A stretch of DNA of 64,000 bases from the NCBI GenBank assembly GCA_019188255.1, contig JAETXT010000001.1, forward strand, positions 6,448,001 through 6,512,000. Reading direction: 5' to 3'. The position numbers and the translations under genes are program-made. Below the pieces are notes generated by a model. It saw only the letters and a program-made list of their open reading frames with translations. It did no database searches and had not been told where the DNA came from. Of the stretch, positions 9,775 through 20,500 are shown piece by piece. Numbering within the stretch: position 1 is the first letter of the stretch; every line of letters starts with the position of its first letter. The stretch comes from Verticillium longisporum. Lineage: Eukaryota; Ascomycota; Sordariomycetes; Glomerellales; Plectosphaerellaceae.

Positions 9775-10528
9775 ATGTCGCGGAGGCCGGTGAAGGGGGA
9801 GTACATTGAGACCGTCAGTCCACTCGCCCCCCGACTGACATGCCCTGACAATGTCCCCCTGACTGACATGCAAAGGACACTGGCAACAAGGTCTCCCGCA
9901 AAGCCAACCTCGTCGGCACCCAGAACATCATGCTCGGCGGCCGCACCGTGATACAACCCGATGTCATGATCCGCGGCGACCTCGCCCGCACCGCGCCCTC
10001 CAGCTCCTCCTCCACCTCGGCCGGCAGCGCCCCCGCCAATAACACGGCCGTCGCCATCGGCCGCTACTGCTTCCTAAGCCGCGGCTGCATCCTGCGCCCC
10101 CCAGGCCGAGTCTACAAGGGGTGCGCCCTCCCCGACCCTATCCGACCTGATTGCAGAGAAGGAAGAAAATGAAAGAGACAGACGAACGACGGGCTGACTC
10201 GATCCCTAGCGCCTTCACCTACATGCCTCTCCGCCTCGGCGACCACGTCTTCGTCGGCCAGGGCACCGTCGTGCAGGCCGCGACCGTCGGCAGCCACGTC
10301 TACATCGGCCACGGCGCCGTCATTGGCGAGTTCGCCATCATCAAGGACTACGTCCGCGTCCTCGAGGGCAGCGTCGTGCCGCCCAACATGGTCACCCCGA
10401 GCTTCAGCATCGTCGGCGGCCAGCCCGCGCGTGTCATTGGCGAGGTGCCCGAGGGGGGGCACGACGCCTTTGAGCTGCGCGAGCTCTACAAGACGGTGGG
10501 GAACAATCCGCAGCCGATGAATGCGTAG
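9775..10528 (+). CDS. DCTN5: Dynactin subunit p25 (left-handed beta-helix)
   Basis: Pointed-end component of dynactin, the dynein cofactor; in filamentous fungi p25 links dynein to early endosomes. Exons 9775-9813, 9876-10120 and 10210-10528 give 200 residues, close to the family's 180-200. The start MSRRPVKGEYIET is followed after intron 1 by DTGNKVSRKANLVGTQNI, then hexapeptide-repeat turns (VIQPDVMIRGDLAR, AIGRYCFLSRGCILRPP, LGDHVFVGQGTVV, VGSHVYIGHGAVIGE) and a C-terminal segment with the PSFSIVGGQPARVIGEVPE signature. Introns of 62 and 89 nt end in AAG and TAG and have CTGAC branch sites. An insert rich in Ser and Thr (TAPSSSSSTSAGSAPA) lies inside the helix, as in other fungal p25 proteins. 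The reading frame is clean throughout. Confidence 0.93.
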
Positions 10529-10984
10529 TAGTCTCTGGCGCGATTTTTTTGATTTTTTTCGTGTGCAACCGATACCCTTTTGTGTTGTTATCCTGGGACT
10601 GTCAATACAAATTCGAATATTTTCTCCAAGGTGCTCATGCCGTCGTGATGGTGTCCAGGCAGTCATTTCACAAGGGAAAAAAAACTTGCTCTCGACTGTA
10701 TGTGTTGATGATCATGGTATTGGGCCGAAAAATCCCACGTGGTTCCAGTACAACCACAAATGGCTGTACCTACTAAAGTCATGTATGTCTAGGTTCCGGA
10801 TGCCTCTCACGGCCCCAGACGCGTTCCCCTTATGCAATGCACAAATATACTGGCGGGGTGGCTCCCCTTCCGCACCCAGCGGACCCATAGTACCCTCTGT
10901 ACGTGCAGCTGTCCTCAAACTCCAACCGATAAACACATCCAAACGCCGAATGCACCCATGCAGACCTTTCCCTGCCTGCCTGAC
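10529..10984. other. Convergent 3' flanks of p25 and the DMT transporter
   Basis: 456 bp holding the two 3' untranslated regions of genes that point at each other. T-rich and TTTTTTGATTTTTTT-like tracts directly after the p25 stop fit a 3' end region. No other feature seen. Confidence 0.5.
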
Positions 10985-12278
10985 CTAGTCCTCGCGCTCC
11001 ACGTCGCTGTCATCGCCGCTGTCCGTCATGTCGACAGGCTTGTGGCCCTCGTGCTCGGCCATCTCGCGCCACGTGCTCCAGCTGAGCATGCCAAACGCAA
11101 CCATGATCATGAAGCCGCCGAGCATGGCGGCGCCGCTGAGCGGCTCGCCCGTGACCATCCAGTCGGTGAGGGCGACGAGGAAAATGGTCAGCAGCGACGC
11201 GACGCTCGACAGCACGGGGCTCGTCAGGCTGATGAGCACGAGGAACGAGCCGGCAAACGTGGCGTTGGCCACGACGGAGAACAAGAGCATCCACGCCGTG
11301 TGGCCCGTCGGCAGCGCAAACGTCTCGAGCCCCGTCCAGTGCAGCAGCGGCAGCGGCACCAGAGCACGCAGAGCGTGAAGAGGCCGATGCACGAGCCGAA
11401 CGTGTTGGCGAAGACGACGCCGCGCAGCGCGCGCAGCCCTCGGGCGGGCACGCCCACCGCTTGTAGAGCACCTCGTAGAGGCCGTAGAGCACCGACCCCA
11501 CGCCGATGACCATGTTGCCGAGGAACCGCTCGCCCGCGGCCTTGGTGGCCGCGGCGCCGCCGTCGTCGGCGCCGGCCTCGGGCGCCTTTTGGTCGCCGTG
11601 CGCGACGAGCAGCACGCCGACGATGGCCACGAGGACGGCGATCGTCTTGTCGAGGCGGAGGGGCTCCTTGACGAGCGGCACCGAGAAGACGTAGGCGAAA
11701 AACGCCGAGCAGTTGTAGATGGCCGTCAGGTCGGAAGGCGTCGTCAGATCGACGGCGACGTACCACGAGAGGCCGGCCACGGTCAGCGCCATGGTCACAA
11801 AGACGGTGGTGCGCACGAGATAGGCCAGCGCTGAAGGCCGCGGGACGGCCGACGGGCGTGACCAGTCGAGGTCTTGGGTCTGCACCATGATGGAGGTGCT
11901 ACGGAGCAGGCCGACATGGCGGCGCCAAAACGTGGCCCAGGGCACGTTGTATTGCTGGATGCGCAGGCAGAGCAGCTGGACGGGCCAGAGCAGGGACCAC
12001 GAGCCGTGCGTGAGGTAGAGCATGCAGTAGGCCTTGTTCCAGCCGAGGTCCTGCTGAACGTAGGCCGACAACTCGGTCTGCACGACAAAGGCGACGAGGC
12101 AGAGGACGAGGAAGAAGGCGGCAAATGTGTATCTCGTCTTGGCTGAGGAGGCTGCCGCGAGGTCGGGGCTGTGGCTGCGCATAGTCGAGGCGCGCGAGTG
12201 GAAGGACTGGTTGCGTGATGCCATCAGTGGACTCGAACCGCGGCTGGCGCGCCCACGACGAGCTTCATCGTATTCCAT
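10985..12278 (-). CDS. DMT/EamA-family membrane transporter (Thi74/SLC35F5-like), with two frameshifts
   Basis: Multi-spanning drug/metabolite-type transporter resembling yeast YML018C/Thi74 and SLC35F5, proteins of the vacuolar or mitochondrial membrane with unsettled substrate. The N-terminus is Ser/Arg-rich and cytosolic; the first helix is near residues 50-72 (FAAFFLVLCLVAFVVQTEL). Next come LTHGSWSLLWPVQLL, SWYVAVDLTTPSDLTAIYNCSAFFAYVFS, VLVAIVGVLLVAHGD, GSVLYGLYEVLYK and the C-terminal TSPVLSSVASLLTIFLVALTDW segment. Two single-base losses break the frame: near 11435 (after ACPPEG) and at 11359-11360 (after LCVLW). Adding one base at each gives a continuous protein of 431 residues with about ten helices. 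No intron seen. A second Met at residue 19 is an alternative start. Confidence 0.82.
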
Positions 12279-13094
12279 CGAGCGTCTGTCTGCGTCGGCT
12301 GACTCGTCCTTGGAAAAAGGAGCGGAATGCCAGAGAGGCCTTCGGTCGGCCTGGCAAAGGGAGGTCGTTGGTCGTTGCTCATGGCGAACAAGTCTCGGTC
12401 GGGTTCGATACCCAAGTCGTCTGCAGCATCGGATGCAACGAGGCGAGGGGCTATTGTACTTCTTTCAGCGGACCAGGGGAAGAGGGTCCCTCTTTTGTTT
12501 CTGATGGCGAATTCGGGGTTTGGGAGGATGCAGCAAAGGAGTGGACAACGAAGAGACGGGCTTCAAAGAGCGACGAGAATCAGGGACATGCTATTGACAC
12601 ATGCAAGAAAGAAAAAGAGAGAGCACTAGAGAGGAGGATGACTAGCAGCAAAAAGGCCAGAGATGGGAAAGATAGGAGTTCCAAGGGGGGTGGATGATTC
12701 GGATGCCTGCAGATGAAGGCAGCATGGGGTTTCCGATGGAAGTGGAATCTGTCGTTGCAGCCGAAAACTGGGGTAGAAGTCCCAAGCACGTACATGTATG
12801 GCGTATTCCAGCGCTGAGGGTACTAAATCTGCAGAAGACACAGGGGGGGTGACAGACCCCTAAAGACCACCCATGATAGGTGGTCGCCGGGTGTGTCGGG
12901 CAGGGGCCAAGTGCTGCTAGGCCTGGATTTGGGGCAATGAGACAAGGCATGGGATCCATCACGAGTCGACATTGCTTGGCCGGCGTCGAGTCTCTCATTT
13001 CTCCTTGCGAAAGACTCTGCAGCTCGAGATCAGGTGCCACACTTCATTGAGATCTACAACAGTCGCTATTTTGTACGTTGTCACGGCTGAACCA
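12279..13094. other. Interval between DMT transporter and aldo/keto reductase genes
   Basis: 816 bp: promoter side of the transporter gene (12279 onward) and the 3' flank of the reductase. Purine-rich around 12530-12700 on this strand, so the transporter transcript would have a CT-rich leader. No gene or RNA recognised. Confidence 0.5.
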
Positions 13095-14217
13095 CTACTT
13101 GGCCCCAGCTCCAAACAGAGCTTCCCTTGGGTCGTACGTATACTTCAGATCCAGGTGCCAATAGTTAGTCGTGTCTGCCTTCGACACGAGCCATGCCTGC
13201 TCCAGAGCCTGAACGACATCCTCAGGCAAGGGACCCTTCTCGAGATGGTTGAGGTTGTCCTCGAGCTGCGCTACGCTCGAAATGCCGATAAGGATGCCGT
13301 CGTTGCCGTCCTTAATGTTCAGCTGCGAGTGGTGGACCGTCCACCGCAGCGCCGTCTCGATCATGCTGAGATCGCGCTTCTCAATCGCCTGCTCGATCGT
13401 CTGCAGCGCCTTGAACGTGCTGTCGCGGAAGTACCGCTTGCGATAGTTGTCACCCGTCCCCGCCGTGTCCGAGAAGCGGCCCTCCGTCGGCACAATGTCG
13501 CGCGACTTGATCTTGCCGGAGAACAGGCCACCGGCGATGGGGTTGTAGGCGACAATGTCAAGGCCGGAGCGGCGGCCGGCGGGGATCAGCTCGGCATGGG
13601 GTCTGCGCGTGATGGCGTGGTACAGGCCCTGGTAGATGGGTGGCCGCACCCTGTTGGTGTTCATGCACCTCAGCTCGACCTCGGCGACCTCGAATGCCGT
13701 AAAGTTGCTGAGGCCGAGGCGCACAAACTTGCCGGCCTTGTGCAGCTTGTCGAGCGCCTCGAGCGTCTCGGCAAAGGGCGTTGCGCGGTCTGCGGCGTGG
13801 AGATAGAGAATCTGCACGGGTTAGTCGATCGTTGCATTGCATGCCGCCATAGGGATGGACAGTGGCAACAAGAGCACTCACGTCGACGCAGTCGGTGCCG
13901 AGCTCCTTCAAGCTCGTCTCCAGCGACTCGGCCACCTTATCGGCGGCATGGGAACCCGGCTCAGAGGGGTACTGAATCTTGGTCGCCAGCGTGAGGCCCC
14001 TTTCCTTCCACTTGGCCTCACGCGTGAAGGCTTCCTGCTGCTTGCCAACATAGACACGCGCCGTATCGACCTCGTTATAGCCGCGGGACTGGAACACATC
14101 GAGGGCCTTGTTGTACGTCTCGAGGTCAGTGATGCGCGCGCCGTCGGACTCGCTGGGCCCAAAGGTCATCAATCCGAGGATGATGCGGTTCGTGGGGTTG
14201 CTTGCGATCAGAGGCAT
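13095..14217 (-). CDS. Aldo/keto reductase, AKR7 (aflatoxin aldehyde reductase-like)
   Basis: NADPH-dependent cytosolic reductase of aldehydes and ketones. Exons 14217-13882 and 13811-13095 join across a 70-nt GT-AG intron to give 350 residues, the usual length. The start MPLIASNPTNRIILGLMTFG is typical of AKR7. Family marks: EVDTARVYVGKQQE (catalytic Asp and Tyr), LATKIQYP (Lys), the ILYLHAADRATPFAETLEAL segment with the catalytic His, RLGLSNFTAFEV, YNPIAGGLFSGK, and the C-terminal cofactor region GILIGISSVAQLEDNL. The frame is clean. It could act in detoxification of reactive aldehydes; the natural substrate cannot be told from sequence. An A+T motif (CATATTAATAC) at about 14288 lies 70 bp upstream and may serve as a core promoter. 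Confidence 0.92.
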
Positions 14218-14593
14218 GGTGGCGGTATTGTATCGTGAGCGTTGGAAGGGTGACTGGGTTCGAAAGCAGAGCAGGCTTCTGCTTTCTCATATTAATACTT
14301 CCTAACGTGCAGTTGACTGTATGAGTCGAAAGGGACCCCCTCTCGGTGATACGTGATTAACCCCGCCATAGACTTTGGCGGGGTTGCCATGTATTTCTGC
14401 ACCATGATGCTGCGAACGTGCCATCGCGGCAAGCTGATTTGACGTGCTTCCGAATCCAAAGACGTCATTGGCTTCCGCGCATGAACCACTGTGCCGATTC
14501 TACCGCCGCACCGGATTTAAGTACGGGAAAGTCGTTCCATGCTGCTCTCTGCTGTGTTTAAACACCACTGGTGCAAGTCACTGGGTTGTAGCA

Positions 14594-14784
14594 TTACCTA
14601 CCTTAACCTTAGGTAGGTAGCGTTGAGTCATCATGGGGCTGTGACCGAGTGACATTTTGTCGTGCACAGCTGTGCCCAGCTGTGCAAGATTGAACATGCC
14701 AACAGTCTTCATACCAAGGCCAATGGTCCTAGATGGTGTGCCTCCTAATGCCTAGGTACCTACCTCCCTAGGTAGGCGAGGTAC
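14594..14784. repeat. Two AGGTA/TACCT blocks
   Basis: TACCTACCTTAACCTTAGG at 14594-14620 extends into AGGTAG and is a near-palindrome. A second block at 14751-14784 reads CCTAGGTACCTACC followed by CCTAGGTAGG. Same motif family as at 2864, 6003, 40013 and 62139. Confidence 0.7.
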
Positions 14785-14893
14785 ATGTAGATACTCTTGG
14801 TACTTTACCAGACCACAGCACATCACAGCTGGTTCCCCTCATGTAATGGCCCGTGCGCAACACGTGATGAAGCTTAAGTGCCTGCTTCGTCCA

Positions 14894-14899
14894 ACGCGT
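14894..14899. promoter_or_regulatory. Candidate MCB element (ACGCGT) upstream of mbp1
   Basis: ACGCGT is the core site bound by MBF, the complex that contains Mbp1. Its position in the gene's own promoter would allow autoregulation. A six-base palindrome is expected by chance about every 4 kb and others occur throughout the window, so the support is weak. Confidence 0.25.
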
Positions 14900-15179
14900 C
14901 GCTAATTCCACTCTCGCGTCTTGTTCGCGTCCATTCCACAATTCCTCTGCCAACCGACCGACTTCCGACAACCCCAGCCTCGGCGATTCATCCATTGCCA
15001 GCAGTATCGTCACAGACTTCACATGGTACTACTGTCTTTCCCGCGCAGTGCGACCAGCAGCTTTATCACTGTCTTTCGTTCCCTCTTTGTAACTTCCGAC
15101 CTGCTCTGGCGACCGACCCGCGCAGTCTGAGACTCCAACCCGACGATAAAGGGCTGTGTCCCTCTGCGCCTTCCTGACA

Positions 15180-17503
15180 ATGGCCAAAGGTCCAGCTGCT
15201 GCCCCCGCGCAAAGCGGCATCTACAGCGCGACATATAGTGGTGTATGTCTCCTTTTCTTTCTGAGCACCCTCGTTACCCTCAATGAACCCCACAAGGCCG
15301 CCTCAGGGTCGTTGCCTGATGTGTGAAACTACTGCGGCGCTTACAGCGGTTGGGCGGAGAAACGAGTATCCAACGTCCCCACGAGGGGTAAATGACAGCT
15401 TCAATCTTGCTCGTCCTCTTCCTCTGCGCGATACCTTTTGACGTACTTTCATCACTCATGGATTTGGCTGACCCATGTTGCCTGCAGGTCCCTGTGTATG
15501 AGTTCCAATTTGGCGATGACCTGAAAGAACATGTGATGCGGCGGCGGCAGGACAACTGGATCAATGCAACACACATCTTAAAGGCCGCAGGCTTTGACAA
15601 GCCGGCGCGCACCAGAATTCTGGAGCGTGAGGTGCAGAAGGAGAAGCACGAAAAGGTGCAGGGTGGCTACGGAAAATATCAGGGCACCTGGATCCCCCTC
15701 AACCAAGGCCAGCAGCTTGCCCAGCGCAACAACTGCTACGACCGCATACACCCCATCTTCGAGTACACTCCAGGCAACGAAAGCCCGCCACCTGCCCCTC
15801 GTCACACAAGCAAACCCAAGGCACCAAAACTACCAGCTGTGCCAAAGTGGCCAGGTAAGCCAGCCTCTCAACCTGCCTCGAATGCCCTGTTGGCAAAGGC
15901 TAAGACCCTGGCGTCAGTTGCTCCCACCGCCAGTCAAGAAACGTTTGACGCAGGCGACTCGATGATGCACGACGATGATACCCCTGACAATATTACAATT
16001 GCTTCCGCCTCCTACCTGGGCGAGGATGATCGCTTTGACATGTCGCAGCAACAGCAACCAACGACTGGTCATCGAAAGAGAAAACGTGAAGAGGCTGCCA
16101 TCCAGGACATGACACAGCAACAGCATTCCGTATACGGAGATGAGTTGTTGGATTACTTCCTTCTCTCTAGAAACGAGAAACCCGCGCATCGACCGGAGCC
16201 GCCACCAAACTTCCTACCCAACTGGGTCATCGACACGGAGAGTCACACGGCACTGCATTGGGCTTCGGCCATGGGCGATGTCGAAGTCATCAAGCAGCTG
16301 AAGCGCTTCAACGCGGATCTGGCTGTACTCAATGTTCGCGGCGAGACGCCCCTGATGAGGGCCGTTCACTTTACGAATTGCTACGACAAGGAGACCTTCC
16401 CCATGATTGTCCGGGAGCTGTTTGACACAATCAACCTTCGGGATCATAGCGGTGCTACCGTCATCCACCACGCCGCCACCATGAAGAACGGCCGCGTGAC
16501 GAGCCACTCTTGCGCTCGGTACTACCTCGAGGTCATTCTGACCAAGCTGCAAGAGGCCGCCGATCCCCAGTTCATCCAGCAACTCATTGACGCTCAGGAT
16601 CACGAAGGCAACACGGCGCTGCACCTAGCCGCCGAGAGGAATGCCCGCAAATGCATCCGTGCCTTGCTCGGACGTAATGCCTCAACCAACATCCCCAATG
16701 CCGATGGCGTCCACGCCGAGGATCTGATTAGAGACCTGAATGCCTCCAAGAAGGAACAGCGCGGGCCCCACCGCTCGTCATCGCCGTTTGGCCCAGAGTC
16801 GCATCGACACGTCTCCTTCCGAGATGCCCTGACGGATCAGATGCCGTCCAAGCCCAACCTCTCCTACGACTCGGAGGCTGCCAACTCTGTGCACTCGCGC
16901 ATCGCGCCCCTGATCTTTGAAAAGTTCAGCGACCTCTCTGCTAGCTACGACGAGGAGCTGCGCTCCAAAGTCGATGCCGAGCGCGACGCCCGCCGGGCCA
17001 TCGCCGCCAATCAGGCCGAGCTCAGCAAGATCCAGCAGCAGATCGCCGAGCTTGACGCAAAGGCCGAAGCCGACGAGGACGCCGCCAAGGTCGCCAGCGA
17101 GGCCAACCTCGCCAAGCACCAGGTCATGTCCCTCATTACGAACCAGAATCGTCTGCACATCCAGCAGTACGTGGACCAGGAGCTGAGCCTCCTCAACGGC
17201 GACGTCACCGACGGCTCCTACGAAGAGCGCCTCGAGCTCGCCCTGAAGCTGCACGCGTCGGTCAACGAGCTGCGCCAGTCCGAGGCCGACTACGTCGATG
17301 CCCTGAGCATGGTGGGTATCGGCGAGAACGTCGACAAGTACCGCCGGCTGCTTCGGCAGTGTCTCGACCCTAAGGACGCCGAGAACCTCGACAGCAATCT
17401 CGACAGCCTCGTGGACATGATGGAGGAGGACCACGACATCAGTGGCGACATGCAAGGCGCGGGTGTCGAGCCGGTTGACGTCAGCATGGGCCTGGCCATA
17501 TGA
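15180..17503 (+). CDS. mbp1: Mbp1-type APSES/ankyrin transcription factor (MBF subunit)
   Basis: DNA-binding subunit of the G1/S transcription complex MBF. Exon 1 15180-15242 (MAKGPAAAPAQSGIYSATYSG) joins 15488-17503 through a 245-nt GT-AG intron; the protein is 692 residues. The APSES/KilA-N DNA-binding domain spans about residues 22-117 (VPVYEFQFGDDLKEHVMRR, NWINATHILKAAGFDK, YGKYQGTWIPL). A Ser/Pro/Gln-rich linker follows, then ankyrin repeats at about 272-430 (HTALHWASAMGDVEVIKQL, GETPLMRAV, GATVIHHAA, GNTALHLAAERN). An alpha-helical coiled-coil region lies at about 500-640, the part that pairs with a Swi6-like partner in yeast. Exon 1 ends at a conserved place directly before the APSES domain. 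No frameshift is needed. The intron is long for this locus and could hide a small extra exon. Confidence 0.94.
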
Positions 17504-20500
17504 TGCGGTCAGCAGTGGTGGCGGCGCCGGCGTGACGCTGTACAGCCGTCCCTCGCAGCCGTCTGACTTCTCCTGACCCCTTGGGGGATTCTCCTCCGTG
17601 GAGGAGCGTCTGTCTATACGCGAAGACCTATGTGTATTATGAAGCCTTCCGAGGTCATGGCGGTTGGATCTCCGCCTGCCGTCTTTTGTTTTCTTCGGTT
17701 GGTTTAACGGGGCGTAACGGATGCAGCGGCAATCGACCGCCACGGCGGTCTACTTGTTTCTTTTCTTTGCTTTTCTTTTGTACACATGGTCGCTGGAGGA
17801 CGCTGAAGGTCTGCCTCTCGAGGTGGCCGGGTCTGCTGCTGTTGTTCATGAGGCGTTGGAAGGGACTTTTGAGGAACAAACGCGCGGACGGTACAGCTTG
17901 CGCCGCATTGTTGCTATTCGATCTCAAGGGAAAAGAGGTCATCGCTATGAATCGGAGAGGATCCATCCTCTTCCCACGTCTCCGTTCTGGAGGATGGTTA
18001 CGGCCTTGAGTAATCTACAATTCTTCAGCCACCAATCAGTTGCCTGCGGGGGCAAGTTGGCTTCGTCGTCAATGTCACTCGCTACTTGATACTGTGAAAG
18101 GGCGTGGCTCTATCTAGCATGGAGAGGTCCGCGCACTGCGACGGTCATGTGCTGCCCATTCGCGTTCCTCTGGCGTATTTTTCAAAGCCCTGAGAGCCAC
18201 CTGGCGGCTGACTATCGACTGACGTGAAGTGCCTCGTCCTTGCAGATAAGACGGCACGATCCCACGCGTCGCCGCTAGGCCCAGGTTCCTGCTGGCTGGG
18301 GGGAACCCAGCATCCTGGCCCCAGCGACTTTCTGCTACGCATTTTCCCCTTACACCTGGGCGCGTCGTTGTGCAAGCAATCCTTGTTCGTGACCCCGACC
18401 TCCGCCTGATGCTCCGCGGCTGGAAGCCATACCGGGTCTACGCCTGGTCTGTGAGCCACGGCGGAGAACCGCCCCCGGATGGCCACTGGCTGACTGTATC
18501 GTGGGCGCGACATGTCATACAAGGATGCAACGCCATGGACGACGGAGAGGCGCTGTGAAAGTCTCCGTTGCGGTGTAGATACTTGGAAACCATGGAGACG
18601 GAAGTTGCCTGTGGTCATCCGTCACCGGGTGAGCTAGGCCTGTGCGCCACACATACAGACCGCATCAGCCGCCGGTCATCATCATGGAGATCGATGGCGT
18701 CGCAATGCTCGCCTGGACGAAGCGGAGAAGGACCGGGCGCCGACGACGCGTGACTCTCAAGGCTGGCTGAACTCCACCGAACGTGGTCTAGTAGCTGCCG
18801 CCGTCAGTATTGTACATTGGAGCCGCAGAGCTATATGACTTCAAGATGCGGAGCCAACCCCGTCCGTCCAGGCGATTCATTGATTGGTGCTGCTGTTAAT
18901 CGATACTCGGGTGTCTCTGCGGTGCGTTAAAAATGCCGAGGAGACGGTTGGTCTTGTCCAATAGCCTCGTTAGAGGACCTTGTGTAGGTACATGACATCG
19001 ATTATTCACCCATGGTAGCGAAGCAAGAGGATCGATTTGCCTCTGAGGGTCATCCACCACCCTGATCTCTCTCATTGCGGCTTTTCACGCATATGATCAG
19101 ATGGTCGTCAAGACGGACAGAGGTACAGAATTGGGTTTAGTGCACATCGAGGACATATTGCAACCACGACCAAAACAACACATGACCAACTTCAAAGAAC
19201 TGGGTTGAGTGGTGAAGGAGGGAATCCTGGTGGAAGCACAGAGTTGCGTCAGAGCGACGTTGATCTTTGCGACTTCGTTAGCGAATCAGATGCGCATTTT
19301 GCTCAACCCGCGGTCAGTACATCAGAGAAGGATGGCTTTGCATATTGATTGGAGCCAAAGGAGCCAACAAGCATGAAACGGGATTCTGGACGTCCGTAAA
19401 TTGGCCTCTCACATCAACGTGCTCACTTACGAACATGTCAAGAACTCCTGGCGTTCTTCATTGTTGAACTCGAGGGCACGGCTGTGTTTCTTCACCGACT
19501 TGGTGGCGGTCCAACGAAACAACGATGACCAGACATAACCTTCGATGGGGCATAACCTTCGATGGGGTCGGTCTCCAAAGCTTAGAACTTGGACACGGTT
19601 CAGCAAGGCTCGCGCGTTGGGTGGATTCACAGAACATGACAAGGGAGCAAAATGACCGATTGTGGCGGGCTGAAAGACCGACACCATAGACGGAAACCGA
19701 GAAATCCGGCTCCAAGTCAAATTGTTGCGCATGAGCCAGACATGGCAAGGGTCGACGTGACCAGCATGCTCACGTTACACTGCCAGCCGTACGATAGAGC
19801 CAATAGCAATCGAAAAGACATGGGCATGGTCAAGGACTAATGAATGCAAAAGGATTAACGTGCTGACGCGATAGAGAGCGACAGCCAGGGTCTCCCGTAA
19901 GGCTGAGACGGCCTCAGATCAGAGATCGGAGAGGGGCAGGCGATCATCACCAAGGATGCAGCGGCTTGGTGGCTGAGTAGTCGGGCGGTTGGCCAATTTC
20001 CAAGAGGGGCGGTGACAGCAAGTGGGAGCGGGCTCGGGATGCAGGATTTCATGCAATGCGTGGAGGTTTTGGTGATGTGGTGCTCCTCTGGTCCACCCGC
20101 GACCCCAAGTTCGGTTGCCCAGCTTGTTCGTATTTGTTGCCTGTGCCTGAGGTGTGTTCGGCGGCATGATTTTGCATTGCTGTACGCATGGTCGAGTGGA
20201 GAAGACCTGCTCGTGACGTGCAGGTGGCTCGAATTCAATTTGGCCAGGTAGAGAGTCGTTGCGATATCGACATGCCCCTTTCCCCCATGTCTATTTTCTC
20301 CCTTCTGGTTGAGTGTCCATGTATGCGCCCACGAAACTGCGGAAAAGTCCGTGAACGGGCTTGGCTGGTATTCACCCAAATGCATGCTGGGGCATGACTC
20401 GCATATATCATGAAAAATGGGTCGGTATCCTTGCGACATGGTCGATAGCAGGCTACATGGTACCTTGATGACGATGACAGCCCTGACCTCGCCTCGGCAA

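Larger units (their letters stand above)
14218..15179. promoter_or_regulatory. Divergent promoter between the aldo/keto reductase and mbp1
   Basis: 962 bp between divergent start codons. Holds two AGGTA/TACCT blocks (14594-14620 and 14751-14784), a TATTAATA motif near 14289 on the reductase side, and a single ACGCGT (14894-14899) about 280 bp before the mbp1 start. The last 300 bp are CT-rich, as in many fungal leaders. Confidence 0.5.

Noticed and set aside
12395..12420. tRNA T-arm-like string (GGGTTCGATACCC)
   Set aside because: No matching acceptor, D or anticodon stems around it. Other TTCGA-type strings (for example near 36098) also fail.
16778..17743. 321-codon minus-strand open frame
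   Set aside because: Antisense of the Mbp1 coiled-coil region; no domain of its own.
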